From assembly GCA_030407315.1 (NCBI GenBank), contig JALQPE010002192.1, forward strand, positions 1-64,000: 64,000 bases of DNA. The letters run 5' to 3'. The position numbers and the translations under genes were made by a program. Below the pieces are notes generated by a model. The model worked only from the letters and a program-made list of their open reading frames with translations. It made no database searches and was not told the origin of the DNA. This DNA comes from Asparagopsis taxiformis. Its lineage: Eukaryota > Rhodophyta > Florideophyceae > Bonnemaisoniales > Bonnemaisoniaceae. Shown here one piece after another: positions 22,450 to 32,261 of the stretch (positions within the stretch are counted from its first letter, which is position 1; every line of letters begins with the position of its first letter).

Positions 22450-22907
22450 CACGCCCCTTCTTGTACTCTCTTCACGACTGTTCATTGGGTACTGATTGAT
22501 TTGAACGCAACCGGTGAGTCTTTTGGCGCGTGGGCGCGAATTTATTCGCACCCCTTCAGTTAACCTTCCAAACGTTACGTCTACACGATTTCCTGTCACT
22601 CTCCTCTGCTACTCATCTACTACTCCTTGTAGTACTCCAGCACCTCAAAGGCAATTCAGATCGTGCATCTCCCTGCTTCAGCCCAACTCCCCCTGCTTTC
22701 CAAGCTTCGCTCTTCGCATCTCTCTCTGCTTCTCCCGCTTTGCATCCATCTGTCTCCCCACAGTGACAGTGTCCCATCCCTCTCTCTCTCTCTTCAATCC
22801 TTGCTCTCCCGTGCCCTCTCTTTCTCTTCACTCCCTGCCCTTTTCGTGCCCACTTCACCTCTATACACCGTTCAGAGTTCAAGAGCTTGTTTATCCCACC
22901 CACAAAC
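22450..22907. other. Leader of ORF-D
   Basis: Pyrimidine-rich 5' region (long CT-rich runs at 22680..22870) before the ATG at 22908. Similar CT-rich leaders precede ORF-A at 13500..13568 and the ParB gene at 56700..56728, which suggests a shared kind of transcription start region. No defined promoter motif is claimed. Confidence 0.5.
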
Positions 22908-25900
22908 ATGTTTCATCGTCAACGCTCTCGTCTCGCAGCTGCATCTTCCCGCGCTCCAGCTCGGGAGCTGACAGTCCCCGCGATGCCCCGGGCTGGTAGC
23001 ACGCTTGCGAACTACGAGTTCCGGCAGATGACACTTCCGATTGCGGACATTCATGTCACGGAAGAAACATCGCGCGAGGTTGATGAGTCGCATGTAGATG
23101 TGTTGTTTCAGAAGATGGTTCTTGAAGGCTTTCAGACCTCTTCCGTGGGCTCCGTGACTGTCGTTGGTCTAGCCCACGAGTCCGACGAAACACGCTTCTA
23201 CATCGCGGATGGTCTCCATCGTCGTGGCGCTCTTGTCCGAGCCAAAGCGGAAGGAGTTGAACGTCTGGCTTCTATTGTGGACAGCGTTCCTGTTCAGGAA
23301 GCGTTCAGGCCAGATGGACAAGCCATGACGATGGAAGACGTGCTCTACCTGAGTCAGCGGCTGAACGAACTGGTGCACACGGTTTTACCGACCACCATCC
23401 GCGACCGTATTCATGCTATCATCAGCATATACAACTGCAACTTGAAGTACGCGAAGGAAGGGGAAAGGAAACTCTCCAGTATGACAGCTTCGCAGCTGTG
23501 CAACTGGTTCTTCCAGCGTCACTTCAGTGGCATACTCAGGAAGAGTACGGTGACGTCTATCGTCAATGTGGCTCTGAACATGAGACGTTCACCACGCACG
23601 TACGAGGCGTACAAGATGGCCTCTGGTAGGAAGGAAAATGAGGTTGGAATCAGCCTTCTAGTGCTGAAGGACACCGCGTTCACAAAGGCTGAGGACCGTG
23701 CCAGTGAGCTGATGGTTAGGTGCATTCACTACCGCTCTGTGAAATTGCTCCAGTCCTTTGGTCGCATCCCAGGTCTCCAGCTCAGGGTGTATCTCAATTA
23801 CATCAGAGATTTCTACCTGGTAATCCGTGAAGTCGCACCCAAGGTTGGGATGACTACGGACGAGCTGGCAGACCTGGAGGACCTCGAACCGGATGGAACG
23901 GACATGATCCCGACCTGGAAATCCGTGTTCAAGCGCATGGTTCAATATGAAGAAGAACCTGTGCCAAAACAGGAGAAGAACCACGAGCGTCGCCGAGAAG
24001 ATTTCCGAACCGTCATCCTGCAACGTTTCAACATTGCACCGGATCGTGAGACTCCGCCCCCTCCTCCCGGAGCATCTGGCGATGCAGTGCTTGCCACTGC
24101 GGCCAGTCAAGGCGCAAAAGATGTGGGGAAGGAGAGCGAGAAAGCGGCAGAGAGCGTTCCTGCTCCTGCCCCTGTGGCATCAGCCACTCCTCCGAAGTCA
24201 CCATCACAGGTGACTCGGCAGGCTCGCTCTCCGACCCAATTCGGGGAGAATATCATGGAACCTCTCCCCGTTCCCCTTCCCTCACAACCCCTTCCTGAGG
24301 ACGAAATCAATCCGACGGACATTTCTCCTCCTGACTCCCAAGCCAAGCCGGACTCAACAGCCCGCGCCCCTTCCCCCTCGAAGCCCAACTCTCCTCCCCC
24401 TTCCCCCTCCAAACCCAACTCTCCTCCCCCTCCCCCTTCCCCCTCACAACCCGACTCACCCCCCCGCTCCCCCATGGCCGTCTCCCCACCCACGTCTGCT
24501 CCTGTTCCCGACTCTGCTATCGCCACGGAACAGCAGAACCCCGAAACCTCGGTTGAAGCTTCTCAACCGCAGGGGGGTGGTGGGGGGACAGTAGTTTCAC
24601 GCTCTGTGCGCATTCCGCCCGATGAAACTACGCCACGCCCCTTTCCCTGCTCGCTTGGATCACACTGTCGCTTCCCCGGCTATGCCGCTGTGCACAAATG
24701 CACAGCGTGCAACATTAAGCCAGTACACAACCTGTGCGACTATCCTCGAGTATATCACCTCATCCCCATCAAGTACCTCAACAACGGTGAGCGAGACATG
24801 GTGTTCGTCTGCTCCCGTGAGTGCTACGATGGCCGTCAACCGGATGACCCCCCTTCTTGGACCCCTCCTGCAGGGGTCACGTTACAAGAAGCGTGGGAAG
24901 GTGATGCGTACAATCCTTTCGAAAAGGACGCGTCCTCTACCGAGTCTGCTGAAGAAAAGGATAAGCAGACCGGTGAGGCTCCGCGGAGTACGATGGGAGG
25001 GAAGGCGCCCATATCCCGGGAACCAGCCAAGAAAAGTGCCTCTGGAACACCGCGGCGGGGAGAAAAGAGGAGGAGAGAGCCGACCACTCCTCCTCCGACT
25101 CGGATGACTCGGTCCAAGACCAGAAGTGCCGCTATCGCAGAGCAACTCATCGCTCTCGGTAGCCCGTCTTCTCCCCCTGTCTCCCTTCCGCTTCCTGCAC
25201 AGCCACCCTCATCTGGCGAAAAGGAGCGTGAAGGTGAGATAGAAGACGGCGAAACCCTTACAAAGACGAAGGTGACTTCCAAGGGGTTTCGGGTACACAG
25301 GTATGAGGACGAGCAGCCACCGCCACCTTCCTTTCTCACGGAGCAGACCACGCTTGCCCAAGCTGCTACGTTCGTGCGTTCAATTTCGGGTCTGCTCCAT
25401 CCTGAACACCGCTCTGGATTCATCATGACGAGTGGGGAGGTGGAGGAGATCAGGGAGGATATCAACTCCGCGGCTGGTGGTACATCCGAGGAGAGGATTG
25501 TTTATTGGGAGCGGGCAAGGGCTAGTATTGATTTCGATGGATACATCGTCCTCGAAGACATACTAGGAGCTTCCGATGTACGGTCTGCAATCCACGAACT
25601 GCTCTCTGGGTTTGCCCAAAAGTTCGATGACAATGTGGAAGGGGCGTGGGGCACGATTCTGAACTCCGGTTCAGCTGCCCAGGATGCCCGGGGTGGCGCG
25701 TCTCGCCAGCGGTACATGACCCCCCGCTCGGCTGTCATTGAAGACCTCGACGGGGAGCAATCCATGTCGCTGGCTCATGACAAGGTTTCCGTGGATGTCA
25801 TCCTCGCAATTATAGCGGAAATGTTGCACTTGGAGGATTCCGTTTCATCTTTGAACGGATTCAAGAAAGGCTCCAAGCTGCGCTTTGGGAGGACAGGACT

Positions 25901-26447
25901 TCGGATGCTCCTGACGGGTTCCAACTGTACTCGTCAGATCCCGCATCTCGACTTCACGTACCCAGGACCGCCACGCGAGGAACCGAACCGCTATTGTGGG
26001 ACCCCTGCACCAGACCCAGACTATTCTTTCATAGCTACTGGTGCAGTTGGGTCCCCAATTCTGGTACGACCGCGGAGTCATGCCTTCCTCAACGCCCCTC
26101 GTGATGCCTTCCTGGCCATCTGGCCCCATCTCCATCCAAAATTGGTTTGGATTCCACCCTTCTCTGTTCTCGTGACTCGTGGTGACGTAGAGCACGCTGG
26201 TGCGGGATGGCAGGATTACGACTTCGTGAAGGACAAAATTTCTAAGACTGGAGTACAATACGGTCATCACATTCGAGTCCATAGCATGGCTGTACGTGAT
26301 TCTTCCGAGCTAGTCAATGATCTCGTCTACGCACCGGTGCAGAGTGACGACCCCAATCGTCTGCCGAAACCTTACGAGTTCGCACACGACTTTGAGTCGG
26401 ACGATGAGGTACCGGATAGTAGTGAAGATTACATAACAGTTGAGTAG
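22908..26447 (+). CDS. ORF-D of TE-b: ParB-like, zinc-binding and 2OG-Fe(II) dioxygenase-like fusion, intact
   Basis: 1179-residue protein. ATG 22908 is preferred to an upstream TTG. Residues about 40-150 resemble the ParB/Srx fold: LPIADIHV, then Asp101-Gly-Leu-His-Arg-Arg, the DGxHRxxAL signature. A helical region follows to about 360 and a Pro-rich linker (PSKPNSPPP repeats) to about 570. Residues 580-645 hold a metal-binding cluster: C..GSHC, KCTACNIKPVHNLC and VCSRECYDG. A second linker contains a basic RMTRSKTR. The C-terminal domain has His1013-x-Asp1015 in PHLDF, GDVEHAGAG with His1096 and HIRVHS with Arg1123, the usual order for a 2OG-Fe(II) oxygenase. The His-Arg spacing is longer than usual, so this is putative. 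The gene is flanked by mirror-image hairpins and lies upstream of the methyltransferase gene in the same direction. A role in oxidising or otherwise modifying bases is inference; protein or histone oxidation is possible. Confidence 0.82.
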   Translation: MFHRQRSRLAAASSRAPARELTVPAMPRAGSTLANYEFRQMTLPIADIHVTEETSREVDESHVDVLFQKMVLEGFQTSSVGSVTVVGLAHESDETRFYIADGLHRRGALVRAKAEGVERLASIVDSVPVQEAFRPDGQAMTMEDVLYLSQRLNELVHTVLPTTIRDRIHAIISIYNCNLKYAKEGERKLSSMTASQLCNWFFQRHFSGILRKSTVTSIVNVALNMRRSPRTYEAYKMASGRKENEVGISLLVLKDTAFTKAEDRASELMVRCIHYRSVKLLQSFGRIPGLQLRVYLNYIRDFYLVIREVAPKVGMTTDELADLEDLEPDGTDMIPTWKSVFKRMVQYEEEPVPKQEKNHERRREDFRTVILQRFNIAPDRETPPPPPGASGDAVLATAASQGAKDVGKESEKAAESVPAPAPVASATPPKSPSQVTRQARSPTQFGENIMEPLPVPLPSQPLPEDEINPTDISPPDSQAKPDSTARAPSPSKPNSPPPSPSKPNSPPPPPSPSQPDSPPRSPMAVSPPTSAPVPDSAIATEQQNPETSVEASQPQGGGGGTVVSRSVRIPPDETTPRPFPCSLGSHCRFPGYAAVHKCTACNIKPVHNLCDYPRVYHLIPIKYLNNGERDMVFVCSRECYDGRQPDDPPSWTPPAGVTLQEAWEGDAYNPFEKDASSTESAEEKDKQTGEAPRSTMGGKAPISREPAKKSASGTPRRGEKRRREPTTPPPTRMTRSKTRSAAIAEQLIALGSPSSPPVSLPLPAQPPSSGEKEREGEIEDGETLTKTKVTSKGFRVHRYEDEQPPPPSFLTEQTTLAQAATFVRSISGLLHPEHRSGFIMTSGEVEEIREDINSAAGGTSEERIVYWERARASIDFDGYIVLEDILGASDVRSAIHELLSGFAQKFDDNVEGAWGTILNSGSAAQDARGGASRQRYMTPRSAVIEDLDGEQSMSLAHDKVSVDVILAIIAEMLHLEDSVSSLNGFKKGSKLRFGRTGLRMLLTGSNCTRQIPHLDFTYPGPPREEPNRYCGTPAPDPDYSFIATGAVGSPILVRPRSHAFLNAPRDAFLAIWPHLHPKLVWIPPFSVLVTRGDVEHAGAGWQDYDFVKDKISKTGVQYGHHIRVHSMAVRDSSELVNDLVYAPVQSDDPNRLPKPYEFAHDFESDDEVPDSSEDYITVE

Positions 26448-26707
26448 GTAGGATTTCACCTATAGGTTGCTCTCAACTAAAGTTTCTATTGTTTTCTTAA
26501 TGTTCCTCCATTGCTTCACCTGTAGCATAGTATACTATATACTAACAGTATACTCTTCCCCATTGCTTACTGACAACTTGTGACATTCTGTGATCTACGA
26601 TATTGTTTTCCTCTCAACCCAGACTAACGAGTGCGTATCCATGAGCTAAGAGCGCTCCCGACCTCAGCAGTACCTCTACTTTGTCTTTTCCAGCTGCTAT
26701 TCAGGTC
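26448..26707. other. 3' flank of ORF-D
   Basis: AT-richer non-coding spacer after the TAG stop. Nothing recognised beyond likely 3' UTR. Confidence 0.4.
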
Positions 26708-26753
26708 CTAAAATTTGGTAATTTTTTGGGCTCAAAAAATTACCAAATTTTAG
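26708..26753. repeat. Family-1 hairpin (short form)
   Basis: CTAAAATTTGGTAATTTTTT followed by GGGCTC and the mirrored arm. It is a perfect short palindrome lacking the CTGCAG segment, and mirrors the short hairpin at 22409..22449. Confidence 0.93.
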
Positions 26754-27169
26754 ACCCATCCGGCGCCCACCTGTTCCAGATTTGGACAACTGCTCCTGCC
26801 CCAGGCTACGTCAGGTTCATACATTCCATGCTTTACTGATGTTTCTAAACATTCCAAATGCTACGCTTCTTCGCTGGATGGTTGTTGACGAACATTGACG
26901 GCGCATTGCAGCTCTGTTCAAAACCGAACCGGTATTACCATGACGTGCATCTATGTCCGTCTACTTCTCTCCTCATACAATCTTGAACATCTAGTCATCG
27001 TGATGCATCCAGACAGTTGTGCACCAATAGTCGATAAACATAATTGCACCGAACTATAGAAGGTGCTGCCCACGTGGTGCTTACTCGTGGTGGTGAGTGT
27101 CCCATGGCATAAGGTCGCTGGTACAAAGTAGGACGGAGTACGAGCCATACGGTCACTACGAGTGGGGCA
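26754..27169. repeat. Right arm of the inverted repeat flanking ORF-D
   Basis: Reverse complement of 22119..22408 with substitutions and a longer, unique middle. The sequence order (short hairpin, arm, full hairpin) is the mirror of the left side, so ORF-D sits inside a palindromic cassette of about 5.3 kb. Confidence 0.85.
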
Positions 27170-27291
27170 TAAAATTTGGTAATTTTTTGGGCTCAAAAAT
27201 TACTGCAGTAAAAACTGATCTAGCAAAGTGCACTTTGCTAGATCAGTTTTTACTGCAGTAATTTTTGTGCCCAAAAAATTACCAAATTTTA
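27170..27291. repeat. Family-1 hairpin (full form)
   Basis: Near-perfect palindrome with GCAAAGTGCACTTTGC at the centre, CTGCAG boxes and TAAAATTTGGTAATTTTTTG outer arms. Mirror partner of 21997..22118. It separates ORF-D from ORF-E. Confidence 0.95.
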
Positions 27292-27668
27292 GACTAGTCT
27301 GGCGACCGTCTGTAGCTAATGGGGCTTGAATTTAGGTGCAGTGTCTCTGTATTATTAGTGAAGCTAGCTCAAGGTTGTGGAGATTTTGTTTAATGCACTG
27401 TCATGATACAGAATGCGCCCAAGCTGCATACCCGTTCAAAACATTGCACCCCTTCACCAATCTTCAACAACAAAACTCCAAACTCTTTCATCATCCCGCG
27501 ACCCCTCGTCAGAAATCGGGGCTTCCATAAATTCCAATTTCAAATTTTGCGGGCGCGCGGAAAAATCTCCTTGCCGTCCTGTCAGGCACATGTGCCGGAT
27601 TGCATTGCAATCTTCTCTACCAATCTATCGCATTCTCTCTTCTCCCTCGTTCCCGAGCATCCCCTGAA
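27292..27668. other. Leader of ORF-E
   Basis: Starts with AGACTAGTCTGGCGACCGTC, shared in inverse at 22386..22408. The remainder is a non-coding leader. The frame is open upstream of 27669 to 27600 but lacks conservation in TE-a. Confidence 0.45.
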
Positions 27669-30600
27669 ATGGCGCAGCCACAACCCCGGCACGGGCTTGT
27701 CGAAACGTACAGCGAAGATGGGCCGATGCATCCATCTGACAAGTACGGAAACGGAACCATTCTATGGGTTGATCCCGCTCGCGTTGTTTCAATTCCTGCT
27801 ATCGCAGGGGCTAGCACCCCAGCCTCCGATGTCACATCCGTAGTGCATCTGGATTTCGAACGTCTCTATCTGTACGGTAGCATTGCGGACAATGGTGACG
27901 TAACCTTGGTGGGAGGCATGGACGTGTGCGAGGAGGTGTGGTCGCGGCCCCGACGGAACACATCGAGATATTTACTTCGCATGAGCTACGAATCTATTAC
28001 TACCAAACCACATACGCTTGCCTCTATTCTCTTTCATCTCCTGGAGAGGGAAAGGATTATTCCGTTCTACGAAAGTGTAGCAATAGTCGCTCACATGCGA
28101 GACTGTTGGCATGAAGCTGAGAAGAAAGAGGATCATGTGCCCCTTGCAGAACGTTCGCTCACAGCGTTTCGAAGGGCTGTGAGCAGTATGTACAAGTTTG
28201 ACCTGCCAGCGAATGCTTCAATCGTTCTGGATAAATGGTTCTCGTATGCCTACCATCGTCACACCTTTAACATTGTGCAAGCAGTCCGAAACTTCACCAT
28301 TTCTGCTGGTGAAGATGGTAGTGTAGATATAGACACAAGGGTATGGGATCTATTCCTCACGAGCTGTGGGTTGCTGGATTTATCCGTATCCTTCTTTATT
28401 CCCGTGTTTGTCCATGAGCGTGATGAGCAATCAGCAGAGGATCCACTCAAAAACTCTCAGAGTCCTGGACCACCACTTCCAGTTCAGAAAGAGTTCTACA
28501 CCGAGCATAACTTCTCCCAGTCCGCGATTGGTCGAGATGCCTTCTCAAGACAATCACTAGCATGCCAATTCTTCGTTTCACAGACCCAGGAGCGCGCTTC
28601 GCATCAAGATAGCTGGACAACTCCGAGACTTACCACAACTTTCGAGAGGGTTGTATTTCTCATGGCATTGATACAAATGGACCGAGACTGGAAGTTGCAG
28701 GCAGAATCCCGGCCACGCTCACGTACAAGAACGAGGTCTTCGAATAGACCCACGCCGCTTCTCAAGAAGGATAGTCCGTGGACTGCCCAGCGTCTTGGAT
28801 ATGGTATTCATGTGATTCTGAAGTCATGGGATGTATTGGCAAAGTCGCTAGGGGCTACCAATACCGAGGAGCTCTTGCAACCGTACCTTCTGTACGACCA
28901 GAGAGTATTCACGTACCACGTCCTGGACTCGGAAAATAGGGGCTTCGCACCGCTTCGAGAGCTGAAGACTTTGTTGCACGGCAGAGGAGCTGTTCGAAGA
29001 GTGCAGCACTCGGCAAGCATCTCGAGTGCGGCTGTCCATCGTACGCTGCTGCAAGATGCTCAGATGCGCCTCTGCGCAACGTCCTTCTGGGAGCACATAA
29101 TGACGATCTGTCGGCACAAAGAATTGTTCGACCAAACCGTTTCTTCACCGCGAGCAATACCTTTCCTACAGGGCTTCCAGGCGTCGACTGGTTCCCCGGA
29201 TGCTGGGAGGTTTACGACTATTCGGGCTCTGGGTATGGTTGAAAGGCAACTCACGGCATTCAGCCTCACAGAAGAGCCACAATCAACGCCCGACCCTAAT
29301 GAGGAGCTGTTCGGAGATACTGAGAGAACAGTTTCTCCAGTACGGGATTATCCGCCCGGCGGGAACGGAACGAGCCCGAATGCTAAACGCAGACGACTAG
29401 ATGAAAGCCCTTCTGGTGCAGGAAGCTCGAGCAGGAATAGCGGTAACAGCGGTACCGCCGAAGCGGCCAGAGCTGATATAAAATCCATGCGTGCAGAAGA
29501 TGAAGTGTTGATTCCTCCAGAAATGGACAACATGAAAGGATCTGTCCTGCATACTTTCAACTGCAGCTTCAGAGACCTTTTGAAGAACTATGACGCTGTT
29601 GACAATCCTCGAAAGCCGCAAATCCGGGAAGGTGCTCAGTTGGTACTCACTGACCCGCCGTACAATACTAGGCGTATGTCTGGCAGAGGAAACTCTGGTT
29701 ACGATGTCCTCCGTCAGGAAGAAATCGAAGACACGGTAGCTGAAATTTCCAAGGTGACGCGCAAGGGTGGTCATGTTCTCATATTCACATCTGCTGCTCT
29801 GTTCTACAATTGGGTATACGAGCTTCGCAAAGTGAAATACTCTACGGGTAGTCCTATGTTCGCGGTTGATTCGCAGCCTATCGTCTGTACTCGGAGCCCC
29901 ACCCATTTTACTTCGCCTCCATATAGGATTACAACCAGTTTGTTAAATATGGTCGAGCTGGTTGTACATGCTACGAAGCTGGGTAAGGGTAAAGAAGGCT
30001 GGGGGATGGTGAACTACCGAAATGCAGGATACATCCCTTCTAGGTTCAAGGCTTGGACAAATGTCATCGACAACATCCCGCGCATCACAGCATCGGAGAC
30101 AGTGAAATATTTGGACAAGGACAAGAAAAAGGTTACGTTGCGCCCCGAGCAGAAGACCGTAGCTCTCATGCAAGAGCTCATTGGACGTTTCTCAAACCAG
30201 GGAGACTTGGTCGTGGACATGTTTGCTGGCACTTTCTCTACTGCAGTTGCATGCCTTACTATGCACCACGGTCAGTACAGGAGGTTTGTGGGGTGTGAGA
30301 AGTTCACGGACTGCTTTGAACTATCCCTTCCTAGAGTTAATCTTGCATTTCTGCAGCAGGTCTCCATTGGGAACTTTGCTCAACAGTCCACGCCCGCCCT
30401 GCAGCAGCTGGCCACTTCTCAACTCGAAACTTCCGATGACGATTCCCACTCGAAGAACCCCTCCAGTTTACCAAGTTCGACACAACTTCCACCCCACCTC
30501 ATCAGCTTTCTGACCGCCATTTGGTGCATCCCAGACCAGCACAATGACTTGATAGACCTTCCTATTCACAAATGGCCACAATCACTGCTGGGCTTGTTGT

Positions 30601-31142
30601 CCACCATGGATAGTAAAACCCTGCTATCAATTGATGCAATGGCACACAATGTATACGTTGCAACTTCAACTATACCTGCAGCTGGTGATGGACTCTTCGC
30701 AAGAGTAGATATTGATCCAGGAGATATCGTCGGGTACTATTTTGGGGCAGTGGTTTACAAGGATCTCTACCAAGCAAAACTGAAGACGTTTGGTACGGGT
30801 CCGACTTCGTTCTCGATTGAGCGCTTCCAGAAGTACGCAGTTCAAATCAAGGACCCAAATATCACTCGCTTGCTTCCGTCTACGTCTGGCCGCCCCATCT
30901 TCATTGTTCCATTCGAGTATTGCGCTGCTTCGAAAATCAACGACCCAACGTTCGTGGATCCAGCAGAGGGAACCGATCGCCCGTTGCGAACTGCTAATGT
31001 TAGTTTCTCCTCCCCTGTACAAGAACTCATCAGTGAGAGCTCTGTGTCTACCTACCAAGTTGTATGTGTTACTGCTAACGAGGCTATCTCAGCTGGATCC
31101 GAGCTGTGTATCGAATACGGTCATGATTACTTCACTGTCTAG
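27669..31142 (+). CDS. ORF-E of TE-b: beta-class DNA amino-methyltransferase fused to a SET domain, intact
   Basis: 1157-residue protein. The ATG at 27669 (MAQPQPRHGL) matches the TE-a paralog. Residues 1-560 are conserved but unrecognised. A linker with KRRRLDES follows. Residues about 635-900 carry an N6-adenine/N4-cytosine methyltransferase: catalytic motif IV LTDPPYNTRR (Asp662-Pro-Pro-Tyr) precedes the SAM-binding motif LVVDMFAGTFSTAVA (from about residue 847). That is the IV-then-I order of beta-class enzymes, with GGHVLIFTSA between. Residues about 990-1155 form a SET domain: IPAAGDGLFARVDIDPGDIV at its start, TANVSF in place of the usual NHS block, and ISAGSELCIEYGHDYF at its end. SET domains methylate lysines. 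The protein could mark DNA and histones together, which is inference. The N-terminus has no signal peptide, fitting a nuclear protein. Confidence 0.87.
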   Translation: MAQPQPRHGLVETYSEDGPMHPSDKYGNGTILWVDPARVVSIPAIAGASTPASDVTSVVHLDFERLYLYGSIADNGDVTLVGGMDVCEEVWSRPRRNTSRYLLRMSYESITTKPHTLASILFHLLERERIIPFYESVAIVAHMRDCWHEAEKKEDHVPLAERSLTAFRRAVSSMYKFDLPANASIVLDKWFSYAYHRHTFNIVQAVRNFTISAGEDGSVDIDTRVWDLFLTSCGLLDLSVSFFIPVFVHERDEQSAEDPLKNSQSPGPPLPVQKEFYTEHNFSQSAIGRDAFSRQSLACQFFVSQTQERASHQDSWTTPRLTTTFERVVFLMALIQMDRDWKLQAESRPRSRTRTRSSNRPTPLLKKDSPWTAQRLGYGIHVILKSWDVLAKSLGATNTEELLQPYLLYDQRVFTYHVLDSENRGFAPLRELKTLLHGRGAVRRVQHSASISSAAVHRTLLQDAQMRLCATSFWEHIMTICRHKELFDQTVSSPRAIPFLQGFQASTGSPDAGRFTTIRALGMVERQLTAFSLTEEPQSTPDPNEELFGDTERTVSPVRDYPPGGNGTSPNAKRRRLDESPSGAGSSSRNSGNSGTAEAARADIKSMRAEDEVLIPPEMDNMKGSVLHTFNCSFRDLLKNYDAVDNPRKPQIREGAQLVLTDPPYNTRRMSGRGNSGYDVLRQEEIEDTVAEISKVTRKGGHVLIFTSAALFYNWVYELRKVKYSTGSPMFAVDSQPIVCTRSPTHFTSPPYRITTSLLNMVELVVHATKLGKGKEGWGMVNYRNAGYIPSRFKAWTNVIDNIPRITASETVKYLDKDKKKVTLRPEQKTVALMQELIGRFSNQGDLVVDMFAGTFSTAVACLTMHHGQYRRFVGCEKFTDCFELSLPRVNLAFLQQVSIGNFAQQSTPALQQLATSQLETSDDDSHSKNPSSLPSSTQLPPHLISFLTAIWCIPDQHNDLIDLPIHKWPQSLLGLLSTMDSKTLLSIDAMAHNVYVATSTIPAAGDGLFARVDIDPGDIVGYYFGAVVYKDLYQAKLKTFGTGPTSFSIERFQKYAVQIKDPNITRLLPSTSGRPIFIVPFEYCAASKINDPTFVDPAEGTDRPLRTANVSFSSPVQELISESSVSTYQVVCVTANEAISAGSELCIEYGHDYFTV

Positions 31143-31329
31143 CTGTTACCCTCTCACAGTCAAATTTCACAACTAAATCCATCTCCATTAATGTTTTCAC
31201 TCTGTTTCCCATACCTTCAATTTATTTTTATCGTAATGTACTCTTTCCCCCCAAGCAAGCAATGCGTAGAAGAATTTCCCGTTTGGTACGTAATGCGTCT
31301 GCATAAGGTTGGACAAGGTATATTCTGTG
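31143..31329. other. 3' flank of ORF-E
   Basis: Non-coding spacer before the next hairpin. Nothing recognised. Confidence 0.4.
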
Positions 31330-31455
31330 CGTAAAATTTGGTAATTTTTTGGGCTCAAAAATTACTGCAGTAAAAACTGATCTACCCGAGTGCACTTTGC
31401 TAGATCAGTTTTTACTGCAGTAATTTTAGAGCCCAAAAAATTACCAAATTTTACG
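31330..31455. repeat. Family-1 hairpin (full form)
   Basis: CGTAAAATTTGGTAATTTTT arms, CTGCAG boxes and a CTGATCTA stem around GTGCAC. Near-perfect. It separates ORF-E from the ORF-A leader. Confidence 0.94.
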
Positions 31456-31844
31456 CTGCCTTGTATGTGTTCTGGCATAGCCACGGGCACCACACAACCC
31501 TACATGGCATGTCGAAGGCTGAGGTTTGGATACCAGCCGTTCTTAGTTGTTTGCCTTGTTCCACATGCGGACGGTCTCCGCTTGTTTTTCAGCACAATGA
31601 CAATGTAGAGAGAAATGCAGGTACCACAACTGTCTTGTACATTGTACATCCATTCTCGCATTTCGTACATCATGCATGTACCACACGCAGGAAAAGCTGC
31701 TCAATGTACATTCTATGTGGTATGAAGTTTAACGCTTCTATAATTATAGCGTTAACGCTCCTAGCAACAAAACAGCCCGGAAGAACAAACTGAGCCGTGG
31801 TCATCTACATAGTCAGCTAGTGCTGCTTACATAGTGCTGAGATT
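31456..31844. other. Spacer between hairpins, no gene seen
   Basis: Holds several TGTAC/GTACA motifs (31620..31690) but no conserved frame. Corresponds in position to 1206..1741 of TE-a without clear similarity. Confidence 0.4.
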
Positions 31845-31962
31845 AAATTTCGGTAATTTTTCTAGCTATGAAATTACTGCAGTAAAAACTGATCTACCTA
31901 TGTGCACTTGGGTAGATCACTCTTTACTGCAGCAATTTCAGCGCAAAAAAGATTGCCAATTT
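31845..31962. repeat. Family-1 hairpin (full form, degenerate) upstream of ORF-A
   Basis: CTGCAGTAAAAACTGATCTA inner stem with decayed outer arms (AAATTTCGGTAA / TTGCCAATTT). Same place as 1742..1873 in TE-a. Confidence 0.85.
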
Positions 31963-32261
31963 CCTTGCCCCGAATATACCTTAGCCTACGTTCTGCAAAC
32001 ACATAGAGATGTAACCAAAATAACTTCTCTGGCTGATTGCATTGCTGGCTCCATTGCTTTTGGGTATGCCCAGGACCGTTACTGCCCGCAGCTTTTGTAA
32101 CGGCCGTACCAATGTCCTTATCCGTTACATCTTCCGTCCATGCTCGAGACAAGTTTCCCCCTGGTCTCTTCTACTTATCCTTCCCTTCTCCTCAGCAATG
32201 TTTCCAGTTCTACTCAAGTACTCTATCCTGGGCGTGAACCATTCAACGGTTTCCAGCAAAA

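Noticed and set aside
22092..27196. Two similar short open frames (22092..22328 and 26951..27196) that could be a duplicated small gene
   Set aside because: They lie in the two arms of the inverted repeat around ORF-D and begin inside hairpins. Their similarity is explained by the repeat and no coding constraint is visible.
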